6,932 nt of DNA from Lysobacterales bacterium. Its GTDB lineage: Bacteria; Pseudomonadota; Gammaproteobacteria; Xanthomonadales; SZUA-36. Below are positions 1 to 6,354 of the stretch, in pieces (within the stretch, counting starts at the first letter, position 1; every line of letters starts with the position of its first letter). The stretch lies in assembly GCA_026193295.1 (NCBI GenBank), contig JAPHSB010000004.1:1-6932 (forward strand), written 5' to 3'. The notes beneath the pieces were generated by a model, which did not search any database, had not been told where the DNA came from, and saw only the letters and a program-made list of their open reading frames with translations. The position numbers and the translations under genes were made by a program.

Positions 1-195
1 ATGGCCTTCGCGATGCTGGCCCTGGTCGGGCCGGGCGATGAGGTCATCGTGCCCGATCCCGGCTTTCCCATCTACGAGTCGATGGCCAGGTTCGTCGGTG
101 CCACGCCCATCGCCATCCCGCTGCGTGCGACAGATGACTACCGGCTCGATCTCGATGAGCTGCGTGCCCCGGCGATCGATGACGCGGATGGATGA
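1..195 (+). CDS. Class I/II PLP-dependent aminotransferase, internal fragment (truncated at both ends)
   Basis: Seen: the frame reads GDEVIVPDPGFPIYESM followed by FVGATPIAIPL and YRLDLDELRA. This matches the cofactor-domain segment of fold-type I aminotransferases, where the 'GDEV..P.P.FP.Y' loop precedes 'LD.DEL'. The ATG at base 1 is unlikely to be the true start, because the segment normally lies about 100 residues into a protein of about 390. The true N-terminus must lie beyond the window edge. After DELRA the sequence (PAIDDADG, stop at 193-195) no longer looks like the family. The expected NPTG motif, the Asp and Tyr that hold PLP, the SxxK lysine and the small domain are all absent, so the product as it stands could not be an active transaminase. 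It overlaps the antisense tail of the symporter frame codon for codon. It is either a pseudogene remnant or half of an assembly chimera. Family assignment is fairly secure; the amino-acid substrate is unknown. Confidence 0.7.
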   Translation: MAFAMLALVGPGDEVIVPDPGFPIYESMARFVGATPIAIPLRATDDYRLDLDELRAPAIDDADG

Positions 196-1680
196 CAGGA
201 TCTCGTCGAGAATGTCGTCCTGCGTGAGCAGCGAGGCAAAGATGGTGATGACCACGGACGCCGCCAGCACGAACACATACCAGGGAACGCCACCCGGCCA
301 GGTGAAACTCGACAGATCGAATCTCTTGAGGATCTCGATGGTGACGCCGGCGATCGTAGACACGAGGGCGGTGAGCATGCCCAGCATGACACCCTTGCTG
401 CTCGCACCCTTCCACAGCAGCCCGATAATGAAAATCGGGAAGGTGGCCGCGGCCAGCGTGCCGAATCCATAGGTGCCGAGAATGGCCACCATGTCACCGC
501 TCAAGCCGGCAAAGCCGATGGCCGAGATCCCCATCACCGACATCGCGATACGGGAAACCCGCATCTGTCGCGCCGGATTGATGGTGAGCCCGAGCGAACT
601 CGGCAGATCGCGGGATACGATGTTGCCGGCGAGCGACAGAAAAAGGCTCGACGTGGACAAGGCAGCGGCCAGCACCGCCGGGTAGACGAAGAGTTGCGCC
701 ACCAGGCCGAGGTAGTCAGCGACCTTGAACACGGCCATATCGGGATGGTCGATCGTGACCGTGCCGTTGGCTGCCAGGTAGATAGCGCAGTAGCCAACCG
801 CCATGACCATCATGCCGGCCACCATGTTGGTGCAGGTGGCATAAATCGACAGCCGCGGCATGTCGCGTGGGTTCCGAAGCATCATCATGCGCGTCAGCAC
901 CTGGGGCTGGCACATGATGCCGAGCGTCGGCAGCAGCACCCAGGCGAAGGAATAGGCGCCGGGCAGGCTACCCCAGGCTGTCATGGCATCCGGGTCAAGA
1001 CCCGCCGTCGTGCCCTGAGGTCCGGAAATGGCTTCGAGGACCGGGCCAAAACCACCGGTCACGGCGAAAAACGAGACGATGAAAATGACACCGGCCAGGA
1101 CGATCACCAATCCCTGAAAGGCCTGGGTGAGAATGCCGCCGATCTCGCCGCTGAGCACCGTGTAGGCGATCAGGATGGCGAAGATCACCACGCTAATCAC
1201 GACCGGGTTCCAGTCGAAGAGGTTCTCGAACAGCTTGGCGCAGGCCTCGACCTGGGCCGACAGGTACATCGCGCAACCGAGGAAAAGCATGATCGACAGC
1301 ATCAGCTTGATCCCGCGGTGATGGTTGAAGCGCAGGTCCGCCAGGTCGCCGAGGCTGGCGACAGAACCAATTTCGGCCATGCCCCGCACTTTTTTGCCGA
1401 TCACCAGGTAGCCAAACACGAACGCGGGTGCAGCGAACATGAACAACAGGATCGTATTGCCGGTACTGAACACCAGGCCGGGCACACCCACCACGGCAAA
1501 GGCGCTACCGACCGCGGCCATGGTGGCAAGGCCGACGGTAAGCGGACCGAAGATCTTCGCGCCCCCGAAAAACGCCTCCGGCGAGGTCACCTTTTTCTTT
1601 GCCCACAAGCCGATGGCGAAGGAAATGGCCAGGACCAGGAACGACGAGGCAAGGATCAGGTATTTGACCGTCTCGCTCAC
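1..1680 (-). CDS. Sodium:solute symporter family (SSS) transporter, no stop codon inside window
   Basis: Translation of the minus strand from a GTG at 1680 gives an uninterrupted frame to base 1. It is a polytopic membrane protein, starting VSETVKYLILASSFLV and containing many hydrophobic helices. Helix 1 carries GLATMAAVGSAFAVVG (about residues 50-65). A GGILTQAFQG segment (181-190) precedes another helix. The helix-8-like stretch AAALSTSSLFLSLAGN (338-353) carries the Ser/Thr cluster that in SSS proteins helps form the Na2 site. Such proteins use the inward sodium gradient to import small solutes (organic acids, amino acids, sugars); nothing here fixes the substrate. The GTG start is supported by a GAGGGG ribosome site at 1686-1691, five bases away, and by the GTGA overlap with the upstream gene's stop. 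Recognisable transporter sequence ends around SLLTQDDILDEILSS (483-497, near base 190). The remaining frame is only the antisense of the aminotransferase fragment, so the natural C-terminus is probably lost or replaced here. Typical family length is about 500 residues. Confidence 0.85.
   Translation of the reverse strand, partial: MSETVKYLILASSFLVLAISFAIGLWAKKKVTSPEAFFGGAKIFGPLTVGLATMAAVGSAFAVVGVPGLVFSTGNTILLFMFAAPAFVFGYLVIGKKVRGMAEIGSVASLGDLADLRFNHHRGIKLMLSIMLFLGCAMYLSAQVEACAKLFENLFDWNPVVISVVIFAILIAYTVLSGEIGGILTQAFQGLVIVLAGVIFIVSFFAVTGGFGPVLEAISGPQGTTAGLDPDAMTAWGSLPGAYSFAWVLLPTLGIMCQPQVLTRMMMLRNPRDMPRLSIYATCTNMVAGMMVMAVGYCAIYLAANGTVTIDHPDMAVFKVADYLGLVAQLFVYPAVLAAALSTSSLFLSLAGNIVSRDLPSSLGLTINPARQMRVSRIAMSVMGISAIGFAGLSGDMVAILGTYGFGTLAAATFPIFIIGLLWKGASSKGVMLGMLTALVSTIAGVTIEILKRFDLSSFTWPGGVPWYVFVLAASVVITIFASLLTQDDILDEILSSIRVIDRRGTQLIEIEPVVICRTQRDGDGRGTDEPGHRLVDGKAGIGHDDLIARPDQGQHREGH
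160..200. other. Head-on junction of aminotransferase fragment and symporter 3' end
   Basis: Left of about base 165 the plus strand encodes a recognisable aminotransferase. Right of about base 195 the minus strand encodes a recognisable symporter C-terminus. Neither gene has its normal end, and neither frame makes family sense across the join. The breakpoint can only be placed within this interval. There is no insertion-sequence end, target duplication or long repeat visible at it. It may be a deletion or inversion joint, or a chimeric assembly. Confidence 0.6.
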
Positions 1681-2138
1681 TCCGGCCCCTCGCCGTCGTC
1701 CCCGTTCTCAGGTTCGTGTATGCGGCGAACGAAGTCATCCCAGCGCTCCTGTGAGAGCCAGCGGTCCTTGACGGCCTCGAAGCCAAAACCCATCAGCAAG
1801 GTTGGAGCCACCCAGAAAAGAACAATGATCGCGGCGAAAGAAGGATGGAAACCAAGGATCGTGAAGTCAGGGCGCTGTCCGGCAAAAGCGTCGGCATAGT
1901 AGGTGCCGAGCCCGAACGCGACCGCCCACATCACAATCCATATGAGCGTGGGAAAGGCCACCAGCCGCAGATCGAAGCGCCCCTTGTGCGACGAACCGAG
2001 CACACCGTAGATCAATAGCAGGCCCAGCAGCACGTAGAGCCCGGCAAGCCAGTGCCCCGCCCCGGCCAAGCCGACCATCACCAGCCACAGCAGAGCGCTG
2101 GTGATCATGAGAAACGTTTCGATCCTGCTGGTGTTCAT
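1677..2138 (-). CDS. Four-helix inner-membrane protein coupled to the SSS symporter
   Basis: This 153-residue protein starts MNTSRIETFLMITSALLW. It has four hydrophobic segments at about 7-27, 31-47, 58-80 and 93-119, then a charged soluble tail (EAVKDRWLSQERWDDFVRRI, then an acidic end ENGDDGEGPE). There is no signal peptide beyond the first helix and no catalytic motif. Its stop (TGA, 1677-1679) overlaps the GTG start of the symporter by four bases, which implies translational coupling and equal expression. Small membrane partners encoded directly before SSS transporters are known (for example DUF485- or DUF4212-type proteins), but this one is longer and I cannot match it to either. An accessory subunit or stabiliser of the symporter is therefore inference from context. 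The ATG is preceded by an AGAAGG ribosome site about four bases away. Existence as a gene is very likely; function is unknown. Confidence 0.85.
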   Translation of the reverse strand: MNTSRIETFLMITSALLWLVMVGLAGAGHWLAGLYVLLGLLLIYGVLGSSHKGRFDLRLVAFPTLIWIVMWAVAFGLGTYYADAFAGQRPDFTILGFHPSFAAIIVLFWVAPTLLMGFGFEAVKDRWLSQERWDDFVRRIHEPENGDDGEGPE

Positions 2139-2170
2139 TATCCTTCTTCAGTAACAACCTGAAAGGCCAT
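2139..2170 (-). promoter_or_regulatory. Short leader of the symporter pair, with ribosome site
   Basis: Only 32 bases lie between the U-tract of the receptor terminator and the ATG of the four-helix protein. On the minus strand they contain GAAGAAGGATA directly before ATG, a usable purine-rich ribosome site. No convincing -35/-10 pair fits in this space. The pair must therefore be transcribed from a promoter overlapping the terminator or the receptor's 3' end, or by read-through. Confidence 0.45.
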
Positions 2171-2208
2171 ATAAAAATTGCGACCCGGTTCTTATGCCGG
2201 GTCGCAAT
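2171..2208 (-). terminator. Intrinsic (Rho-independent) terminator of the TonB-dependent receptor gene
   Basis: On the minus strand a perfect 12-base-pair inverted repeat, ATTGCGACCCGG and CCGGGTCGCAAT (plus-strand arms 2177-2188 and 2197-2208), is separated by an 8-base loop. It is followed at once by TTTTTAT (including the last stem base). The GC-rich stem plus U-tract is the classical terminator form. It begins 18 bases after the receptor's stop codon. On the plus strand no U-run follows the stem, so it is directional for the receptor transcript. Confidence 0.92.
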
Positions 2209-2226
2209 CGCAGGGCCGCTGGATTA

Positions 2227-4530
2227 TCAGTACGTAAAGGTCGCGCTGACGCTCCAGGTTCTGGGTGGCCCGTAGTAACCCAACTGGCTGATGTAGTTGA
2301 TTGCGGGGCCGAAATCATAGCCGGCCTGCAGGTACTCCTCATCGGTCAGGTTGTTGCCGTTCAGGGCGAAACGCCACCGGCCGTCCTGCGTGGTGTAGGC
2401 CACCGTGGCATCCAACAACCCATAACCGGGCTGGTCGCCGACGCTCGGCGCCAGGTTCATGGTCTTGATGTCATCGGTGAAGGTGTAGCCAATGCGCCCG
2501 TAGCCATCTCCGTTGCCCATGCTCCAGAAGAACTCGGCGCTCAGCAATCCTGAGTAGTCAGGAGAAAACACCGGGTCGTAAAGGGGGCCAAGGTCGATGA
2601 TCTCACCCGGGTTTTCTGGATCCGAGGTCAGGAATTCGATGAGGTCGGCATCCAGGTATCCCACCATGGCCGTCAACTGGACGTACTCGTTGGGACGATA
2701 TACCGTCTCGACTTCGAGCCCCTTGTTTTCCTGCTTGCCGGCGTTGACCACGGCCGTGACGTTGGTGGGCACGCCGTTGAACTCCACGAATTGCTGGGTG
2801 GTGATCTGCAGGTCGGTATAGTCCGCCAGGAACGCCGTCACATTGAAGACCAGGTTGCCGTCCAGGGCGGTCGTTTTCATGCCGATTTCATAGCTATCGA
2901 CTGTCTCTGGCTCGTAGCCGTCAACCGTGCCGGGGAAGACTGCCTCGTTACCGCGCATGTCGAAGCCGCCGCTCTTGAAGCCGTTGGTAAAGCTCGCATA
3001 ACCCATCACGTTGTCAGTGAAGCGATAGTCGACACTGATCCGGGGCGTGAAATCATCGAATGTCCGGCTGTTGGTGTAATCGGACGACACTGAGAGCAAC
3101 GACAAGCCGCTCGGTATGTTGTCCCGATCTAATGCGGTTTCCGGGCCCGTCACAATGCCCAGGTAACGGCCGACGTACACCGAAGCCGTTTTCTTGTCTT
3201 CGTTCCAGCGGCCGCCGAAGCTCAGGTTCCAGTTGTCGGTGAGCGACCAGGTGGCGTCAGCGTACACGGATTTGCTCTTCGTATTCACACAACCCGAGGT
3301 CAAATCCGTAATGCCGAACAAGCCAAGCACCACGTCGAACGCGCCGCAGGCGTCCCCGTCGTAATAGTACGCGCCCATGACGGCGGCCCAACGGTCGTTG
3401 TGGTAGTTGAGCTGTCCTTCGAAACTGGTCTGGTTGTCATCGTAGGCGCCGAGCACGTTGAAAATGGGTTGGTTCAGCGCCTCGAAATCGATGTAGGAGT
3501 CCGTTTCGCTTTCGCGGTAAGCGCCGATCAGCTTGAGGTCCCAGTTATCACTGAGCGTCGAATCGAAGATGGCGGAACCACCGGACATGCGGACACGCTC
3601 CAGGCCGACCGGCAGGTCACTCTTGACGTTATAGCGACTTTCGAGCGGCGGACCCCAATTGTCGTTCAGTCGCCGGGAGCCCCGGGCGTTGGAGTCGTCC
3701 TTGACGGTGTCCACGGCGAATTTGAGCCTGGAATTCTCACCGATGAGAATGGTGGCGTTGGCGCGGGCGGCTAGCAGGTCCTTGTTGGATACGTCCTCGC
3801 CAATTTCATTCCACACCTGAGGCAACTCACTTTCCACCACCTCGCCATAGCCATCACGGGTGAGATACGCGACCGAAGCGCCAATGTAGAAGTTCTCACT
3901 GACGGGCATGGAACCGGCTGCCTTCAGGTCCAGCCGGCTATAGTTACCGGCCTCGACCGTTGCCCGTCCGTACGGGTCGCCGACGATGTCACGCGTGTTG
4001 TACTTGATGGCGCCGCCAATGGTGTTCTTGCCGTACAGCGTGCCCTGCGGGCCGCGCAGGACTTCGATGGACTGCACATCATAGACGTCCAGCAAAGCGC
4101 CCTGCGGACGCGCGATGAATACGTCATCCATGTAGACCCCGACGCCCGGCTCGAATCCCCACAGTGGGTCGCTCTGACCGACGCCCCGAATGTAGGCGAC
4201 GATCGTGGAATTGGTTGCGCGCCCGGCGCTGATGTTCGAGTTCGGCACGACCTTCGACAAGTCGCCGAGGTCCAGGATGTTGTACTTCTCGATCTGGTCG
4301 CTTGACAGGAGGCTTACTGCAATGGGTACGTCCTGGACGTTTTCTTCCCGTCTGCGTGCCGAGGTCACGATAACCTCTTCAAGCACTCCGGCGACTTGTT
4401 CTTCGTCCGCTTCAGACTGGGCGAGTGTCGTTGCGGGCGCCATTGCCATCGCGGACAGGGTGACCGCCATGGCGAATAGGGGTTTGCGCCAGGCCGGGCG
4501 CTTCTCTTGCTGCTCAAGTAGCCTTTTCAT
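2227..4530 (-). CDS. TonB-dependent outer-membrane receptor
   Basis: The complete 767-residue protein has a long signal peptide: basic n-region to K16, hydrophobic core about 17-34, likely cleavage TLA|QS after residue 37. A TonB-box-like EEVIVTSARRREE follows at 51-63. The plug domain (about 65-180) includes PGVGVYMDDVFIARPQG and LRGPQGTLYGKNTIGGAI (158-175). The rest is a beta-barrel ending in SVSATFTY with a terminal aromatic residue, as outer-membrane barrels do. Such receptors use TonB-ExbBD energy to import scarce or bulky ligands such as siderophores, cobalamin, glycans or hydrophobic compounds. This subfamily style is common in gammaproteobacteria and sphingomonads and does not by itself reveal the ligand. 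A strong ribosome site, GGAGG at 4539-4543, sits eight bases before ATG. The gene is divergent from the TetR regulator, so its promoter lies in the shared 125 bases and is probably TetR-controlled. Two cysteines, C395 and C414, may form a disulfide in one loop. Confidence 0.95.
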   Translation of the reverse strand: MKRLLEQQEKRPAWRKPLFAMAVTLSAMAMAPATTLAQSEADEEQVAGVLEEVIVTSARRREENVQDVPIAVSLLSSDQIEKYNILDLGDLSKVVPNSNISAGRATNSTIVAYIRGVGQSDPLWGFEPGVGVYMDDVFIARPQGALLDVYDVQSIEVLRGPQGTLYGKNTIGGAIKYNTRDIVGDPYGRATVEAGNYSRLDLKAAGSMPVSENFYIGASVAYLTRDGYGEVVESELPQVWNEIGEDVSNKDLLAARANATILIGENSRLKFAVDTVKDDSNARGSRRLNDNWGPPLESRYNVKSDLPVGLERVRMSGGSAIFDSTLSDNWDLKLIGAYRESETDSYIDFEALNQPIFNVLGAYDDNQTSFEGQLNYHNDRWAAVMGAYYYDGDACGAFDVVLGLFGITDLTSGCVNTKSKSVYADATWSLTDNWNLSFGGRWNEDKKTASVYVGRYLGIVTGPETALDRDNIPSGLSLLSVSSDYTNSRTFDDFTPRISVDYRFTDNVMGYASFTNGFKSGGFDMRGNEAVFPGTVDGYEPETVDSYEIGMKTTALDGNLVFNVTAFLADYTDLQITTQQFVEFNGVPTNVTAVVNAGKQENKGLEVETVYRPNEYVQLTAMVGYLDADLIEFLTSDPENPGEIIDLGPLYDPVFSPDYSGLLSAEFFWSMGNGDGYGRIGYTFTDDIKTMNLAPSVGDQPGYGLLDATVAYTTQDGRWRFALNGNNLTDEEYLQAGYDFGPAINYISQLGYYGPPRTWSVSATFTY

Positions 4531-4560
4531 TAGGGTTTCCTCCGTCTGTTGTGCCTCGAT

Positions 4561-4591
4561 GCCAACCTGTTCTGGTTTGCCTGATTTCAGG
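4561..4591. promoter_or_regulatory. Secondary palindromes near the receptor start
   Basis: GCCAACC (4561-4567) and GGTTTGC (4574-4580) form an inverted repeat with one mismatch around a 6-base centre. Immediately next to it CCTGA-TT-TCAGG (4580-4591) is a perfect 5-2-5 palindrome. Both lie in the receptor's 5' leader or promoter on the minus strand and could be a second operator. Short palindromes of this size also arise by chance. Confidence 0.25.
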
Positions 4592-4603
4592 TTTTACGCT
4601 TGG

Positions 4604-4627
4604 ATTGGCACTCAATCTCTTGCCAAT
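4604..4627. promoter_or_regulatory. Candidate TetR operator: 7-10-7 inverted repeat
   Basis: ATTGGCA (4604-4610) and TGCCAAT (4621-4627) are perfect reverse complements separated by 10 bases, giving a 24-base palindrome about 30 bases before the TetR start. The size and position suit a dimeric TetR-family repressor acting on itself and on the divergent receptor. That the regulator binds here is inference. Confidence 0.5.
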
Positions 4628-4655
4628 TGCGTCAAAGTATGGAACTTTATGAAAC

Positions 4656-5267
4656 ATGAATCAAGTTTCAACTCACCATAAGTTGCCAAAAACGGCTCGC
4701 GGCCAGAAAACGCGCGACAAGTTATTGCAGGCGGCCGAGATAGAATTTGGTGAAAGAGGTTTCCATGACGCCGCCATAAGCGGCATCACGCAACGGGCGG
4801 GTGTCGCTCTCGGGACCTTTTACACCTATTTCGAAAGCAAGGAAGAGATATTCGAGGCGCTGGTGTCGTTCATGAGTGTCCGCACCCGCCGCTGGATCGC
4901 GGAGCGTGTCGCCACGGCTCCAAACCGCCTGACTGCCGAGCGTTTGGGCATTCAGGCCTATATAGAATTCGTGCGTCAGCACAAGGGCATCTACCGCATC
5001 ATTTCAGAAGCGGAGTTCGTAGCCAACGACGCTTTTCGCAAGCACTACGAGAGTTTCGCCAAAGCTTACCCCTCCTACCTCAAGAGCGCGGCGGAAAGCG
5101 GGGAAATTCGCGAGGGAGATTACGAAACGTGGTCCTGGGCCATCATGGGCATCGCCGTATTCCTTGGCATGAGATATGCGGAATGGGATGAAACCAGACC
5201 CGCATCCGAGATTGCCGAGACCGTGACCGACCTGATCGCCGACGGGCTCCGGTCGCGGCCGGGCTGA
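4656..5267 (+). CDS. TetR/AcrR-family transcriptional regulator
   Basis: This 203-residue protein has the classical TetR N-terminal domain: TRDKLLQAAEIEFGERGF (19-36), then the helix-turn-helix ISGITQRAGVALGTFYTYF (41-59), then SKEEIFEALV. The C-terminal ligand domain (about 75-203) includes HKGIYRIISEAEF and a WAIMGIAVFLGMRY helix. This pattern resembles regulators near acyl-CoA and lipid-catabolism genes, so an acyl-CoA or hydrophobic ligand is a reasonable guess. The start is fixed by an in-frame TGA at 4650-4652, just before the ATG; the ribosome site is weak (GGA, 12 bases away), which may keep expression low. It is divergent from the receptor and precedes the FabH-like gene by 49 bases, so it probably represses both transcription units and itself. 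Role as repressor is family knowledge; targets and ligand are inference. Confidence 0.93.
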   Translation: MNQVSTHHKLPKTARGQKTRDKLLQAAEIEFGERGFHDAAISGITQRAGVALGTFYTYFESKEEIFEALVSFMSVRTRRWIAERVATAPNRLTAERLGIQAYIEFVRQHKGIYRIISEAEFVANDAFRKHYESFAKAYPSYLKSAAESGEIREGDYETWSWAIMGIAVFLGMRYAEWDETRPASEIAETVTDLIADGLRSRPG

Positions 5268-5316
5268 TGCGCTCCGCACGCTTCGCCGAACGCGGTATCG
5301 CAGTGAGAGCTTCATC

Positions 5317-6354
5317 ATGACAACCATGGGCATCGTCTCAACCGGAACCTACTTTCCGGACACGTTCGTGACCGCCGCGGAAATCGCCGAACAGAGCGGC
5401 CTGCCCGAATGGGTGGTCCGGGAAAAGCTGGGCATCGAGCGCAAATTCGTCGCGGACCCGCGAGTGCACCCAAACCAGATGGCGGCTCTGGCCGCGCGAA
5501 AGGCCCTGGAGAAGGGCGGCATCGATCCACTGGAAATCGACGTGGTGCTGTGCACCACTGAGGAGTGGCGCGAATACCTGCTGTGGACGACCGCGATCGA
5601 CCTCGCCCACGAGATTGGCGCACGGAAAGCCTGGGGTATCGACCTGCACATGCGCTGCGCCACGACCATCGCGGCGCTGAAAATGGCCAGGAGCCTGATG
5701 GCCGATGACCCCTCGATCGACACGATCCTGATCGGCGGCGGCTATGCAGTTTCGCATTTCATCGATCTGACCGATATAAACACCTCGTTCCTGTTCAATA
5801 TCGGTGCGGGCGCCGCTGCCATGATCGTCAAACGGGACTGGCCCGAGAACCAGGTGCTCGGCAATCACCTGATCGCGGACGGCTCGATGAGCCGGCACGT
5901 CATCGTTCCGGCCAGCGGCACCGTGCAGCATCCCACGGACAATGCGGTAGACGACGGGAGCTTCAAGTTCCGGCTGGTCGAACCGGAGGCGATGAAGGCG
6001 CGGCTCGGCGAGGTTTCGATCGAAAACTGGCTGGCCTGCGTGGACCATGCGCTCGAGCGCTCGGGCACCAAGAGCGACGGCATGCCCTACACTCGCGCCG
6101 ACATCGATTTCTTCAACATGTCACTGGTCAAGCCATCGGCCCATCGCGAATTGCTCGAACACCTCGGCCTGACCGAAGAGCAGAGCGTCTACATGTCGAG
6201 CATCGGGCACATCGGCGAGCAGGATGCGATTATCAATATAGAAGCCGGCATCGAGCAGGGTCGGCTCAAGCCGGGCGACACCATGGCAATCATTGCCGCC
6301 GGCATCGGTTATGTCTGGGGCGGCACGATCGTCCAGTGGGGGAGACCAAAATGA
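5317..6354 (+). CDS. Ketoacyl-ACP synthase III (FabH/OleA-like) thiolase-fold enzyme, atypical active site
   Basis: The 345-residue protein has normal KAS III length. The N-terminal half shows GTYFPD, EWVVREKLGIERKFV (31-45; W32 and the R..GI.ER motif as in FabH) and the nucleophile region GIDLHMRCATTIAAL, with C114 aligning to E. coli FabH C112. The C-terminal half ends GRLKPGDTMAIIAAGIGYVWGGTIV, matching FabH's final strands. KAS III-type enzymes load an acyl group from CoA onto the Cys and condense or transfer it. By my hand alignment the usual catalytic His (in PHQAN) falls on S269 (IDFFNMSL) and the usual Asn (in GNTSAAS) on H298 in GHIGEQD, so the triad is not Cys-His-Asn. It may be a specialised condensing enzyme or acyltransferase rather than housekeeping FabH. 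The ribosome site is GAGAG at 5305-5309; a second ATG at 5326 is possible. Its stop overlaps the next start (ATGA), so it is coupled to the acyl-CoA synthetase. Confidence 0.85.
   Translation: MTTMGIVSTGTYFPDTFVTAAEIAEQSGLPEWVVREKLGIERKFVADPRVHPNQMAALAARKALEKGGIDPLEIDVVLCTTEEWREYLLWTTAIDLAHEIGARKAWGIDLHMRCATTIAALKMARSLMADDPSIDTILIGGGYAVSHFIDLTDINTSFLFNIGAGAAAMIVKRDWPENQVLGNHLIADGSMSRHVIVPASGTVQHPTDNAVDDGSFKFRLVEPEAMKARLGEVSIENWLACVDHALERSGTKSDGMPYTRADIDFFNMSLVKPSAHRELLEHLGLTEEQSVYMSSIGHIGEQDAIINIEAGIEQGRLKPGDTMAIIAAGIGYVWGGTIVQWGRPK

Larger units (their letters stand above)
4531..4655. promoter_or_regulatory. Divergent promoter region between receptor and TetR genes
   Basis: These 125 bases must carry the start signals for both the minus-strand receptor and the plus-strand regulator operon. 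The stretch is visibly richer in A and T than the genes on either side. It contains several small palindromes, listed separately. I could not assign -35 and -10 boxes with confidence for either direction. Confidence 0.75.

Noticed and set aside
121..226. CTGCGTG occurring three times (121, 160 and 220) around the left junction
   Set aside because: A 7-base word is too short in GC-rich coding DNA to be called a recombination repeat, though microhomology cannot be excluded.
694..1899. 401-codon plus-strand open frame rich in His, Asp, Gln and Gly
   Set aside because: It is antisense to the symporter and its coupled partner. The composition is what GC-rich antisense of hydrophobic helices gives, and it has no recognisable domain.
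2177..2208. Perfect hairpin considered as a bidirectional terminator or mobile-element end
   Set aside because: There is no U-run on the plus strand, no converging plus-strand gene, and no second copy in the window.
2194..2553. Plus-strand frame of 119 codons starting in the terminator loop
   Set aside because: It is antisense to the receptor's C-terminal barrel and begins inside a terminator hairpin; no domain or ribosome site.
4634..4648. AAAGT-ATGGA-ACTTT inverted repeat just before the TetR start
   Set aside because: The 5-base arms are AT-rich and likely to occur by chance; not strong enough to call an operator.
5338..6048. 236-codon minus-strand open frame
   Set aside because: It lies entirely antisense to the FabH-like gene, whose protein is clearly recognisable. 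The antisense product has no family features.
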